From positions 1-30,067 of IMG/VR virus record IMGVR_UViG_3300007539_000125: 30,067 bases of DNA; one strand, written 5' to 3'. The notes under the pieces were generated by a model. It saw only the letters and a list, made by a program, of their open reading frames with translations. It had not been told where the DNA came from and ran no database searches. Both the position numbers and the translations under genes were made by a program. Origin of the DNA: a virus. Of the stretch, positions 23,401 to 29,537 are shown piece by piece (position 1 is the stretch's first letter; each line of letters opens with the position of its first letter).

Positions 23401-25676
23401 TTGCGGAGAAGATGAAAGAAGCAATTGAGGAGAAGGAGGCAAATGAGGGATTGCCGGAAGGTCATGTACGCCCCGAGGTCAACCCAAAGACTGGTAAAAT
23501 CCGATTTGTAGGCCGATACCTAGATGACTCTGTAATTGATAAGCTCGAGCAATCAGGCAACTGGAATAAAGAGCAGATTCAAACTCTCAGAGATGTTAAT
23601 TTTAATATCCGCAACAAAGGTGGAAATGAATATTTAATATCCTACTTTAAAGCCGCCGGACAGGGTGGAGGTAAGTATGTTAATGCCAAGGTAGAGAATC
23701 ATATCGAAGTACCTTATGGCTTTGAGATTACTCAAAAAAATAATATCATCCTACGCACTGTCTCGGTTAATCAGTTAGTCAAGAATGTCGATCAACTGGC
23801 AAGACAGCAACAGGCGGAACTAACTCGTTTATATGGTGCTGATGTTGCCCAGGCTAAAGTTAAACTCTTACAAGACTTAGACAAATATCATCGCAATCAT
23901 GCAGACGGCCAACCTGGTAGAACGGGATTGGATGCCAATAAGGATATCGCCAAAGCAAAAGCAGACTTTATAAATTCGGCATTTGGCAGTGGCACAAAAG
24001 CGGAAGCCGGTTCAAATCCTTGGAGAGCAAGCCTTGGAAAGAAGAACCCCCGAGATGTTTATCGTTCAAGGAGGATTGAGCGGATCGGAAAGATGGACCA
24101 GCTATCGGGAACCCGATTTATTGATTACGATAAAATCAATAAGGCATTCATCCCCAAACCCGAAGCCGATGTCACGGTGACCGACAAACTCTTCATGCCA
24201 GCCTCCGAAGCGGGTGCGGGGAAGGGGACATCTGCTCTTGATATTTTAAAAAGCAATCAAAAGCCTGAAGGACTACCAAAGGTCCCGACCATCTTAGAAA
24301 TCGCAGAATATTTTAAAAAGGAGTTTGGCAATCCTATTGATTACAAAAAGTCTACTCCCGAACAGAATCGATTATTTGAAGATTTAATTTATGAGGAAGT
24401 GTTATATGCACAGGAACTTCATCCTGAAGCCGCTGGATGGTATGATGAAAATCTTAGCCTGGCTCTTTCAGTCTTAGAAGAACTTGATCCGACAATAAAA
24501 CAGCCAGACAACAACTTTATCTTCAAATCAGTTTTAGCCGCCACATCGGATGGAAATAAAGTTCAACCTCAATTTGATCAAACCTGGGCCACATATAATC
24601 ATTGGAAAGATACAGGCGAAATTAGCGGTAAGTTTGTCGGAGGAGACAGAATATCAAATATCAAAAACAACTTACTTCGCATTGAAGCTATTTTCCAATT
24701 AATGGGAGGTGAAGGTGCTGGCAGATGGTTGTCTCAAAAGGGGACCATCGGGGAAATTAGAAAAGCCGCACAGGATGATTTAGGTTACACAAAGGCTGAA
24801 GCTAGTAAAATTGGGACATCAGAATTAGTCGATGAAGTTGTACCTTATGCCGTTATTCTAGGACCTAAACTAGGATCTTTCTTTAATAATCTTTATGGAG
24901 ATTACTCAACTTTTACGATGGACCGATGGTTTATGCGTACTGTTGGTAGGAATACAGGAACTCAAGTTGTACCGATTCCGCCAGCAAAGTTAAATGCCGC
25001 TAAACAAAGAGTCAGAGATGCGGTAAACTCGCTAACTCCAGCGGAACGAAAAAAAATAGGAATCACCAAACAAAGCGTAGCTGGTAATAATGCAATCAAA
25101 GCATCAACTAAACTTGCCGGATATTTTACAAAAAAACAAAACAGAACAGGAGTTTCAGCAGAAGTCGATAATCTCAGAAGAGCGGCGAATGCACTTAATA
25201 AATTCGGTAAACCATTAAAGGAATCACCACAAACTGGGGCTGAAAGAAGATGGTTGCGGGAACGACTAGAAACAGTACAATCTAGACTTAGAGATGTTGG
25301 TGTAAATTTAGAAAACGCTGATCTACAAGCTCTACTTTGGTATAATGAAAAAGAAATCTATGAAAAACTCGGATACAGATCGCCAACAGGTTCAGCAGAC
25401 TATGCGGGGGCGGCAGAAGCCCTCCATGCAAGAAAGGCTGGCAAGCCATCTAGAAGTTATGCAGACGGAACAGGACGAGTGGGCGAAATCGGAAGAAGCA
25501 CAAGCGAGTCTGTCCTGGGCGAAACGAATCCTAAAGAAGTAAACTTCTTACCGGCTGGAAACTTTTCTAGCCAACCCGCCAATCGCATTACCCGACAAGC
25601 ACCAGCTATGCCTGGTAATCGGTTCATGGTCCCAGCGGCTTCAGCCGGTGCAAGGCTATCTGAAAGATTCAGATAA
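20469..25676 (+). CDS. Giant internal virion protein with metallopeptidase motif and C-terminal glycosylase-like region
   Basis: A 1735-residue protein in the gp16 slot. Layout: two tandem 20-residue repeats (6-25 and 26-45, each with PATEEDLQY); Gly/Ala-rich hydrophobic stretches around 360-620 that could insert in membranes during ejection; a zinc peptidase-like helix HEFTH (699-703, within LLAHEFTHYLEQ), with Glu807 or Glu811 (EIVAEHG) as possible third ligand; a long helical centre; and a domain at about 1265-1610. The last has 'GPKLGSF' (1465-1471) and 'TMDRWFMRTVGR' (Asp1485), recalling HhH-GPD glycosylases. FMPA, FLPA and FMVPA motifs occur at 1242, 1693 and 1719. It is probably ejected with the DNA; enzymatic activities are inferred. 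Confidence 0.8.
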   Translation: MDEQTLSLIPATEEDLQYLNPEPQSLGLVPATEEDLQYITPEIREPTMQEMTSDFETFKMFRKAGAFDSGKTATEMVTEGISGIASDFGHWAKTLPVRFAQNFADDKYSFNRKAKAQAKATTLQTLGNLELDYKLIGAGISRGVDKVFGEAETEEDLRSSYDFFKTQADLEQQRQGKAAEMVTEGFLGMSPEFLTLGMPEEQRELIRSQQVMPDMKAARGGTLPADPLNFLPLGAAVNVAKGTGRATLKGAEKVLINETLQLAKLKDDMTKALSRVGDNTIKSRRLAVKQAPVKARLEKGLAEVTEKIAENQAKLKPLAAKRDMALTKLASDLPVGNPLKEFLNDALKEVPIKQPLNLTNIAGGVGLIAVGKPIEYLGNALQFIKTLPQETAINMLMKAGDKVGIEVTEQQANALIKSGVMGGVGYGGYSFAGEFTDNELYKLGGAVGALLGPQFLARFGRNTAILGRETMKPASDLPFFTRLASKDAEKMTTQLIDRTAFVPVESVARQVTGAAEGKVLSRMFGRQAFGNMSPGGQAAVNFLDRSGLGRYIESAGRMAKGVGAGGAVGGAFGLAASGGMDMPEAFYGGIGAGMLFGSAGAVGGEVARFSNPINHMEARYGDLYHYVENYLPAGQKESFNKLNRDVQMAVANKIVANPSLAIEYVSKGKDKEGGYFDRVTGDIVINVDSPRAIEPLLAHEFTHYLEQTGGKRKFIDLLIGNPITGKPGIFVQRVTKQNKSKYPDLKVGDPIMVGEGANRKFLLSDEFETARSDYGKKLQDTLLDSDGNKMSDSDLAKIMTDEQTVSEIVAEHGTDFLLNDKRKYRDRNRGTIGKIMGGILDTELVQNIPLLRKTLAMMGGTFRPDGQLITDNKLFSNLKRYPQITELVRKYNNQLEGMSPQKRQAQETSGQIQGRDIKSGGRSTKEVVVDIKSAELAKSPQLAELLRSGTLLQIDKDGNVIPNLAMTSREQGKYNRSFAEKMKEAIEEKEANEGLPEGHVRPEVNPKTGKIRFVGRYLDDSVIDKLEQSGNWNKEQIQTLRDVNFNIRNKGGNEYLISYFKAAGQGGGKYVNAKVENHIEVPYGFEITQKNNIILRTVSVNQLVKNVDQLARQQQAELTRLYGADVAQAKVKLLQDLDKYHRNHADGQPGRTGLDANKDIAKAKADFINSAFGSGTKAEAGSNPWRASLGKKNPRDVYRSRRIERIGKMDQLSGTRFIDYDKINKAFIPKPEADVTVTDKLFMPASEAGAGKGTSALDILKSNQKPEGLPKVPTILEIAEYFKKEFGNPIDYKKSTPEQNRLFEDLIYEEVLYAQELHPEAAGWYDENLSLALSVLEELDPTIKQPDNNFIFKSVLAATSDGNKVQPQFDQTWATYNHWKDTGEISGKFVGGDRISNIKNNLLRIEAIFQLMGGEGAGRWLSQKGTIGEIRKAAQDDLGYTKAEASKIGTSELVDEVVPYAVILGPKLGSFFNNLYGDYSTFTMDRWFMRTVGRNTGTQVVPIPPAKLNAAKQRVRDAVNSLTPAERKKIGITKQSVAGNNAIKASTKLAGYFTKKQNRTGVSAEVDNLRRAANALNKFGKPLKESPQTGAERRWLRERLETVQSRLRDVGVNLENADLQALLWYNEKEIYEKLGYRSPTGSADYAGAAEALHARKAGKPSRSYADGTGRVGEIGRSTSESVLGETNPKEVNFLPAGNFSSQPANRITRQAPAMPGNRFMVPAASAGARLSERFR

Positions 25677-25732
25677 TCCTTCGCTAACCCTTGCGTTAAA
25701 AAAGGTCTAATTTAGTCCCATTTAGGGCTTGA

Positions 25733-26179
25733 ATGGGAATAACTATGCCCATATTGTACGCAAGCGGTTTAGAAAGGATATATATGAGAAAAGGACAGAA
25801 GAAATGGGTAAACGACTTATCAGCAACATTGCACTATAAGGGCGAGACTCGTAAGTGTTTTGCACACAATTTAGAGCATATGAAGCTACAATTGCCTAAT
25901 GCCATCCATAGGAAGTGGAAAATATGGGCGAATATGAATATGGACTATTTAACTGGGGTCAGTCATAATGAATGGCATGGCTACTGTATCGCACCAACTG
26001 GAGAACGGATCAATTATCAGATTATTGACCGAAAAGACCGCATTAAAGAGGCGGCTAGACTTTTGGGACAGATTGGTGGCCAGGCTGGCCGAGGAAAGAA
26101 AAAAGTTCGAGGTGACAGCAATTATTATAAGTTATTGCGGGCTAAACGAGAGTTGAAAAGGTGTAATAAAAATGCGTGA
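25733..26179 (+). CDS. Hypothetical basic protein, 148 aa (131 aa from internal start)
   Basis: A basic protein with no family recognised. Residues about 25-75 are mixed alpha/beta with several Trp and Cys. The C-terminal part has ARLLGQIGGQAGRGKKKVRG and a Tyr-rich helix (DSNYYKLLRAKRE), a Gly/Arg/Lys segment suggestive of nucleic-acid binding. The first ATG (25733) lies in a small hairpin (CCCATT / AATGGG) with only AGGG as ribosome binding site. The internal ATG at 25784 follows AAAGGA by five bases and may be the true start. It is the last gene before the control region at 26180, and could be transcribed with the virion genes or as a separate unit. Confidence 0.65.
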   Translation: MGITMPILYASGLERIYMRKGQKKWVNDLSATLHYKGETRKCFAHNLEHMKLQLPNAIHRKWKIWANMNMDYLTGVSHNEWHGYCIAPTGERINYQIIDRKDRIKEAARLLGQIGGQAGRGKKKVRGDSNYYKLLRAKRELKRCNKNA

Positions 26180-26234
26180 AAATTACTTGAAAAGAAGAAT
26201 ATGCAAATTTTTTTAAAATATTTTAATCTTTTTA

Positions 26235-26263
26235 TTGACACTTTTAACCGATATGGTTTTAAA
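26235..26263 (+). promoter_or_regulatory. Candidate sigma-70-type promoter
   Basis: A perfect TTGACA (26235-26240) is followed after 17 bases by TTTAAA (26258-26263), four of six for the -10. The spacer contains an imperfect palindrome (TTTTAACC / GGTTTTAAAA) that could be a repressor site. It would serve the genes from 26433 on, with a leader of about 160 bases. Confidence 0.5.
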
Positions 26264-26318
26264 ACGGATAGTTCAGCAATGGATGGGCTGAATAAGTTCT
26301 TTAAAATTACTAACAAGT

Positions 26319-26415
26319 ACCGGCGGAAATGTATTTTGTTTCGCACAATATGCATTACGAGCTGAAAAGCTCATTTTTGCACAATAAGTAGGGAGGTTTA
26401 AATCTTTCCGCCGGT
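26319..26415. repeat. 11-bp perfect inverted repeat enclosing a nested hairpin
   Basis: ACCGGCGGAAA (26319-26329) and TTTCCGCCGGT (26405-26415) are exact reverse complements 75 bases apart. Between them lie two GCACAATA copies flanking a small hairpin. In RNA this would make a long-range stem just before the HTH gene; in DNA it could bind a dimeric protein twice. Confidence 0.6.
26359..26378 (+). terminator. Short terminator-like hairpin inside the leader (possible attenuator)
   Basis: GAGCT (26359-26363), loop GAAA and AGCTC (26368-26372) are followed by A and five T. The stem is short but the GNRA-type tetraloop is stabilising. It lies downstream of the candidate promoter and upstream of the first early gene, so it could attenuate transcription. 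Confidence 0.5.
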
Positions 26416-26432
26416 TTCACACTAACCGGCAA

Positions 26433-26624
26433 ATGGAAACTAATTTAAACCAATATCACAATCTATTCCTCACCAAGAGTGAGGTCAAAGAGATTTTCAG
26501 ATTAAAATCTGATAAGGCTCTCCAACTCTTTAAGAGAGAGTTTGGCATTCGTAAAAGAGGCAGATTATTTTTAGCCTCGGATGTTAAAAAAGTAATCGCC
26601 CTTTTTACAGAGGAGGCCGCATGA
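26433..26624 (+). CDS. Small HTH (MerR/excisionase-like) DNA-binding protein
   Basis: A 63-residue protein with the fold pattern of winged-helix excisionase or MerR-type DNA-binding domains: LTKSEVKEIFRLKSDKALQL (about 13-32), then a basic segment (FKREFGIRKRGR) and a beta-hairpin/wing 'LFLASDVKKVIALF'. It is first in the early operon, directly after the control region with inverted repeats, so autoregulation or control of early genes is likely. It is too small for a recombinase, and no integrase is present. Its stop overlaps the resolvase start by four bases (ATGA). Confidence 0.75.
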   Translation: METNLNQYHNLFLTKSEVKEIFRLKSDKALQLFKREFGIRKRGRLFLASDVKKVIALFTEEAA

Positions 26625-27079
26625 AGGTCACCATCGGGATTGATCCTGGTAAGGCTGGAGGTTACGCAATCGGTTGGGGTGGATTGCACGATGTTAAACT
26701 GCACTCAATTGGGGAGGACTTTGAATTTGTAGAGCATATTCAGGATCTCCAAGACCACCCATTAATAACATCGCTTGAGGCAGTAGTCGAATTAGTCCCT
26801 CCGTATGTCGGAAAGAATATTCCTTCTAGTAGTTCTTTTAAATTAGGTAAGAACTGCGGATTCCTCGAGGGAGTCCTTCGGATGGCCGAAATTCCTTTCA
26901 CCTTAGTTCGCCCACAGGAATGGCAAAAGGGACTAAGCGGATTGACTAAGCTGACTTCAGGTAAGCGGAAAAAGGTTCTGATGAACCATGCAAAACAGTT
27001 TTTCCCATCGACTAAGGGTATCACCCTCAAGACAGCCGATGCGATCCTCATTTTAAGACATTTTCTTATTAATCAATAA
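26621..27079 (+). CDS. RuvC-like Holliday junction resolvase
   Basis: A 152-residue RNase H-fold nuclease. Catalytic acids are Asp8 (IGIDPGKAGGYAI), Glu57 (VVELVPP) and Asp140 (LKTADAILIL), in the order and spacing of the RuvC family. The segment PSSSSFKLGKNCGFLEGVL (about 68-85) matches the conserved 'S..S...LG...G...G' helix that follows the catalytic Glu. RuvC-type enzymes cut four-way DNA junctions with Mg2+; in phages they debranch replicating DNA. It is about 20 residues shorter than bacterial RuvC, as is common in phages. It is in the early operon with SSB-like, DnaA-like and exonuclease genes. AGGAGG lies nine bases before the ATG. Confidence 0.88.
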   Translation: MKVTIGIDPGKAGGYAIGWGGLHDVKLHSIGEDFEFVEHIQDLQDHPLITSLEAVVELVPPYVGKNIPSSSSFKLGKNCGFLEGVLRMAEIPFTLVRPQEWQKGLSGLTKLTSGKRKKVLMNHAKQFFPSTKGITLKTADAILILRHFLINQ

Positions 27080-27121
27080 TGGGCCTCCACCCGTAAAAAT
27101 GGAGATAGAAAACTAAATATC

Positions 27122-27802
27122 ATGGCAATACTACAGCAATCAAGTAACGGAAGCGGACCTATAACCGGTTGGCCTCTCACAACCCTCGCCCCCGCTGGGC
27201 AGACATTTGCAGTCTGTTTAGCAGTCAAGGACTCAATGAATATTCAGAGACCTAAGTTTGAAGATCCGACAGTTATGGAAACTAAAAACTTCTGCCGTTT
27301 CCTCTTCGGCCTACCCGATGGAACAATGATTCAAACTGGCGAGATGACAATCAGCTTAAACGAAAAGAGTAAGCTGTTCAAAACTCTGACTTCATGGAAT
27401 GGCACTATGCCATTCGGCGGTTTTGATACCGAGAGTATGGTTGGCAAAGGTGCGACATTAAATATAATCCACAAGACCAGTCAAAAAGGTCGGGAGTATG
27501 CAGACATCACTGCTATCATGCCGGTCATGCAAGGCATGGAAGCCCAAGTGCCTGACAGGTCAAGATTTGTCATCCCTACAGGAGACGAAGCACCAGCACC
27601 TATTCAACAGGCTCCCGTGGTTCAACCTGTTCAACCGATGCAAGCTCCAATTCAGCAACAGCCTATGCAAGCGACCACTCAGGTAACTGTCGATCAGCCT
27701 CAACAAGTACCTGTACAGCAACCTGTACAACAGCCCGCTCCACAACAGCAGACAATGGGAACACAGTTTACCGGTCCAGCACCTGAAAATGTACCTTTCT
27801 AA
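27122..27802 (+). CDS. Single-stranded DNA-binding-like protein (OB fold)
   Basis: A 226-residue protein. Residues 1-145 are beta-rich and include 'GKGATLNIIHKTSQKGREYA' with 'DITAIMPV' after it, which matches the strand pattern of phage SSB-type OB folds ('.g....v......GreYa.i..i.P'). Residues about 155-212 are a disordered Gln/Pro/Val-rich linker, and the protein ends in ENVPF, close to the DD(I/V)PF tip by which SSBs recruit partner enzymes. Most likely it coats ssDNA during replication and recruits exonuclease, resolvase and polymerase. A small stem (CTCCA / TGGAG, 27085-27104) lies in the gap before it. The role is inferred from features rather than an exact motif. Confidence 0.75.
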   Translation: MAILQQSSNGSGPITGWPLTTLAPAGQTFAVCLAVKDSMNIQRPKFEDPTVMETKNFCRFLFGLPDGTMIQTGEMTISLNEKSKLFKTLTSWNGTMPFGGFDTESMVGKGATLNIIHKTSQKGREYADITAIMPVMQGMEAQVPDRSRFVIPTGDEAPAPIQQAPVVQPVQPMQAPIQQQPMQATTQVTVDQPQQVPVQQPVQQPAPQQQTMGTQFTGPAPENVPF

Positions 27803-27803
27803 T

Positions 27804-27869
27804 ATGAATCCGATAGTATTTTTATTAATGATCGGATGGGCGGCAGTAATAACTGACATGGTGCTGTGA
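27804..27869 (+). CDS. Possible 21-aa membrane peptide
   Basis: A 22-codon frame from ATG 27804, one base after the SSB-like gene, to TGA 27867-27869. It encodes MNPIVFLLMIGWAAVITDMV plus one Leu, which would be a single membrane helix. The stop overlaps the GTG start candidate of the DnaA-like gene. No ribosome binding site is visible beyond a run of A/T. It may simply couple translation between neighbours. Confidence 0.35.
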   Translation: MNPIVFLLMIGWAAVITDMVL

Positions 27870-28144
27870 GCATGACCATCGAAGATATTAAGAGGATTTC
27901 CGCTGACACTGTGGGGGTAGAGATAAGTGATATAGATGGGCGGGGGAGAACTCAAAAAGTATCCCTCGCCCGTCAGATCGCCATTTACTTTACCAGGCAG
28001 ATTAAAGGAGTGGAGGAGACGGGAAGACTTTTTAACCGCAACCATTCCAATGTCACACACACTTGCAAACGGGTTGAGGATTTCCTCGAATGTGATCCGG
28101 AGTTTGGAGCGATAATTCGTAAAGTGGGAGAAAAGGTGAAATGA
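27866..28144 (+). CDS. DnaA domain IV-like DNA-binding protein
   Basis: A 92-residue protein that looks like an isolated DnaA C-terminal domain. Residues 33-66 contain SLARQIAIYFTRQIKGVEET, then GRLFNRNHSNVTHTCKRV, matching domain IV ('..R....yl...l.....iG..fg.rdHstV.ha...i'); the 'NRNHSNVTHT' box (57-66) contacts the DnaA box in the family. There is no AAA+ domain, so it cannot melt DNA as DnaA does. It may bind the phage origin or compete with host DnaA. The start is GTG 27866 or ATG 27872; the former overlaps the upstream stop. It lies in the replication operon. Confidence 0.8.
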   Translation: MSMTIEDIKRISADTVGVEISDIDGRGRTQKVSLARQIAIYFTRQIKGVEETGRLFNRNHSNVTHTCKRVEDFLECDPEFGAIIRKVGEKVK

Positions 28145-28242
28145 TATACCTGAAGCGATTAATCCACCTGGTATACTTTTTATACCGATGCGGAAAGGAG
28201 GTAATCCGTGGCTATTCTACAGGCAAAACCGAAAAGAGGTAG
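28141..28242 (+). CDS. Possible 33-aa leader peptide overlapping the exonuclease gene
   Basis: A frame from ATG 28141 (ATGA overlap with the previous stop) to TAG 28240-28242, extending 35 bases into the next gene in another frame. It is basic and hydrophobic (MIYLKRLIHLVYFLYRCGKE). Its translation would pass through the hairpin and ribosome binding site of the exonuclease, so it could modulate that gene's expression. Expression is uncertain. Confidence 0.35.
   Translation: MIYLKRLIHLVYFLYRCGKEVIRGYSTGKTEKR
28145..28201 (+). promoter_or_regulatory. Alternative hairpins and strong ribosome binding site before the exonuclease gene
   Basis: TATACC (28145-28150), GGTATA (28170-28175) and TATACC (28181-28186) can pair in two mutually exclusive ways; the second pair has a five-base T-rich loop and should dominate. 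AAAGGAGG (28194-28201) follows directly and sits six bases before the GTG start at 28208. It is the best ribosome binding site in this part, and it fixes the GTG start. Confidence 0.5.
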
Positions 28243-29032
28243 TGGCGGGCATTGGTACACTTCCGAAGGGAAGGCCATGCATACTATGCCCCTAGCCAAG
28301 GGAGATGGTGAACGGAATACAACTCTCCGAGATGCTAAGAAGTTGGGGCTGTACCCATCGGTGACAACTCTTCTTGGTTTGTTTGCAAAGCCAGGTCTTG
28401 ACCGGTGGAAACAAGACCAACTACTAAATATAGCATTCAGCAATCCTCCGAAAGCTGGCGAAAGTTACGAAGATTATGCAAACCGATGCCTTGTTGAGCA
28501 TGAAAAGCCTGTCGAAGAAGCGGCAGATTTTGGCACTAAAGTTCACGATGCTATTGAGTCTTATTGGAAGGGAAAGCATATACCTGATGAACTGTTAGAG
28601 TATATCCAGCCCGCTCTCGATTGGAAGCAAGAGCATGGATTAAACTTTATCGAGTTTGAGAAGATGCTGGTCAATAAGGATCATGGATTTGCTGGGACTG
28701 TTGATATTGTCGGACTAGGCGGCGAAGGACAGAAGTTCATCGTGGACTGGAAAACTCGTAAGACGAAGGAAGGAGTGAAAGTGTCTCCTTACGACTTTCA
28801 GGTTCATCAGATTGCCGCTTATGCGGCGACATACTGGGGAGAAGATGAAGTTCTGAACCTTCGAGTACATGGAGCCAATTGTTTTATCAGTTCGACCGAA
28901 CCGGGCAGATTTGAAGTGGTGAAATACTCACCCGAAGAATTATCCGAAGCATGGAAAGTCTTTCGTTCGATCTGCTCGGTTTGGCGGTCCTTAAAAAACT
29001 ATGACCCCCGAACCCATGCCAACAATGGATGA
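28208..29032 (+). CDS. Cas4/RecB-like PD-(D/E)XK exonuclease
   Basis: A 274-residue nuclease with the RecB-family motifs in order: GTKVHDAIE with His113; GFAGTVDIVG with Asp166; FIVDWKTRK with Asp180 and Lys182; and QVHQIAAY (198-205), the Gln-x(6)-Tyr motif following the active site. Such proteins degrade DNA ends to make single strands for recombination or process concatemers. There is no Cys cluster, so it lacks the Fe-S centre of true Cas4. Start GTG 28208 is set by the AAAGGAGG six bases upstream. With the SSB-like and RuvC-like proteins it forms a recombination set. The next gene starts within its last 32 bases. Confidence 0.85.
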   Translation: MAILQAKPKRGSGGHWYTSEGKAMHTMPLAKGDGERNTTLRDAKKLGLYPSVTTLLGLFAKPGLDRWKQDQLLNIAFSNPPKAGESYEDYANRCLVEHEKPVEEAADFGTKVHDAIESYWKGKHIPDELLEYIQPALDWKQEHGLNFIEFEKMLVNKDHGFAGTVDIVGLGGEGQKFIVDWKTRKTKEGVKVSPYDFQVHQIAAYAATYWGEDEVLNLRVHGANCFISSTEPGRFEVVKYSPEELSEAWKVFRSICSVWRSLKNYDPRTHANNG

Positions 29033-29150
29033 GGATATTTCAGACGAGTACCATGACGAACTCATTGCCGACCGCCGGAGAAGGCGGGGAGAGGGATGGC
29101 GGAATCCAAAAGAGGAGGAGGAAGAAGAAGATGAAGAGATTCAAGAGTAA
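29001..29150 (+). CDS. Small acidic protein, 49 aa, overlapping the exonuclease end
   Basis: A 49-residue frame from ATG 29001 to TAA 29148-29150. It is Asp/Glu-rich, with an Arg run in the middle (DRRRRRGEG, about 24-32) and a tail of six Glu. It overlaps the exonuclease end by 32 bases and the next gene's start by 20 bases in different frames. I favour it over an N-terminal extension of the next gene because its reading is a balanced acidic protein while the extension is a basic, low-complexity sequence. Function unknown. Confidence 0.6.
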   Translation: MTPEPMPTMDEDISDEYHDELIADRRRRRGEGWRNPKEEEEEEDEEIQE

Positions 29151-29337
29151 GAGCTATCTTCTGCCCGACTCGGTGATGGAGACTAATATCTGCGTGAATA
29201 TGCCCGAGGTGATTAAGGAAGCTCTTAAAAAGCGATCCTACAGTCAGGAACAGGGTGTCTCCAGGTATGTATTAAATCTGATTACCGCTGACCTTCGGAA
29301 GGTTGATAAGGAAATAAAGAAATACCTCAAACAATGA
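29131..29337 (+). CDS. Ribbon-helix-helix-like protein, 68 aa
   Basis: Starting at ATG 29131 (MKRFKSKSYLLPDSVMETNI), this 68-residue protein shows a beta strand (about 19-24, TNICVNM), then two helices with 'PEVIKEALKKRS' and 'GVSRYVLNLITADLRKV', the pattern of Arc/CopG-type ribbon-helix-helix DNA-binding proteins. The frame is open 34 codons further upstream to ATG 29029, but that part overlaps the acidic gene and has no domain. A GGAGG lies about 12 bases before 29131. A transcription regulator of early or middle genes is likely. Confidence 0.65.
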   Translation: MKRFKSKSYLLPDSVMETNICVNMPEVIKEALKKRSYSQEQGVSRYVLNLITADLRKVDKEIKKYLKQ

Positions 29338-29537
29338 ATCAGGATGCCTGGTACACTTTTCACTACGAGGTCAAACAGGCTTACGACCTCTTTTGGACCA
29401 AGAACCAACTGGCTTATGAAAAGGGGCGGATCGTTCGGACGAAAATTCCGAGGGTCCGCCCACTAGCCAAGCATGAATTAGATTTTAGAAATAAAGGGAA
29501 AAAGAAAGATGGCGATCACTCGGGAGCAAATAGCTGA
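29334..29537 (+). CDS. Hypothetical basic protein, 67 aa
   Basis: A 67-residue protein starting in an ATGA overlap with the preceding stop. The first half is aromatic-rich (AWYTFHYEVKQAYDLFWTKN) and helical. The second half is Lys/Arg-rich with Asp/Gly at the end. No family was recognised. The next gene starts 28 bases before its stop in another frame, keeping the operon coupled. It could be a small partner of the replication enzymes, with no direct evidence. Confidence 0.6.
   Translation: MNQDAWYTFHYEVKQAYDLFWTKNQLAYEKGRIVRTKIPRVRPLAKHELDFRNKGKKKDGDHSGANS

Larger units (their letters stand above)
26180..26432 (+). promoter_or_regulatory. Control region before the replication and recombination module
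   Basis: A 253-bp AT-rich region without a gene. In order: a candidate promoter (26235-26263), a hairpin TTCAGC/GCTGAA (26272-26292), the left arm of an 11-bp inverted repeat (26319-26329), GCACAATA (26343-26350), a short terminator-like hairpin (26359-26378), GCACAATA again (26379-26386), a GGGAGG (26391-26396), and the right arm of the inverted repeat (26405-26415). The density of paired elements suggests an early promoter with attenuation, an operator cluster, or an origin. Confidence 0.55.

Noticed and set aside
26433-26624. Excisionase as a sign of a temperate phage
   Set aside because: The fold is shared by many small regulators, and no integrase, attachment site or clear repressor is visible in the window.
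27560-28060. 166-aa open frame on the minus strand
   Set aside because: Antisense to the Gln/Pro linker of the SSB-like gene; the Leu/Arg-rich reading comes from the complement of Gln and Pro codons.
29029-29130. N-terminal extension of the ribbon-helix-helix-like protein from ATG 29029
   Set aside because: It overlaps a better acidic frame (29001-29150), has basic low-complexity sequence and carries no domain; ATG 29131 is preferred.
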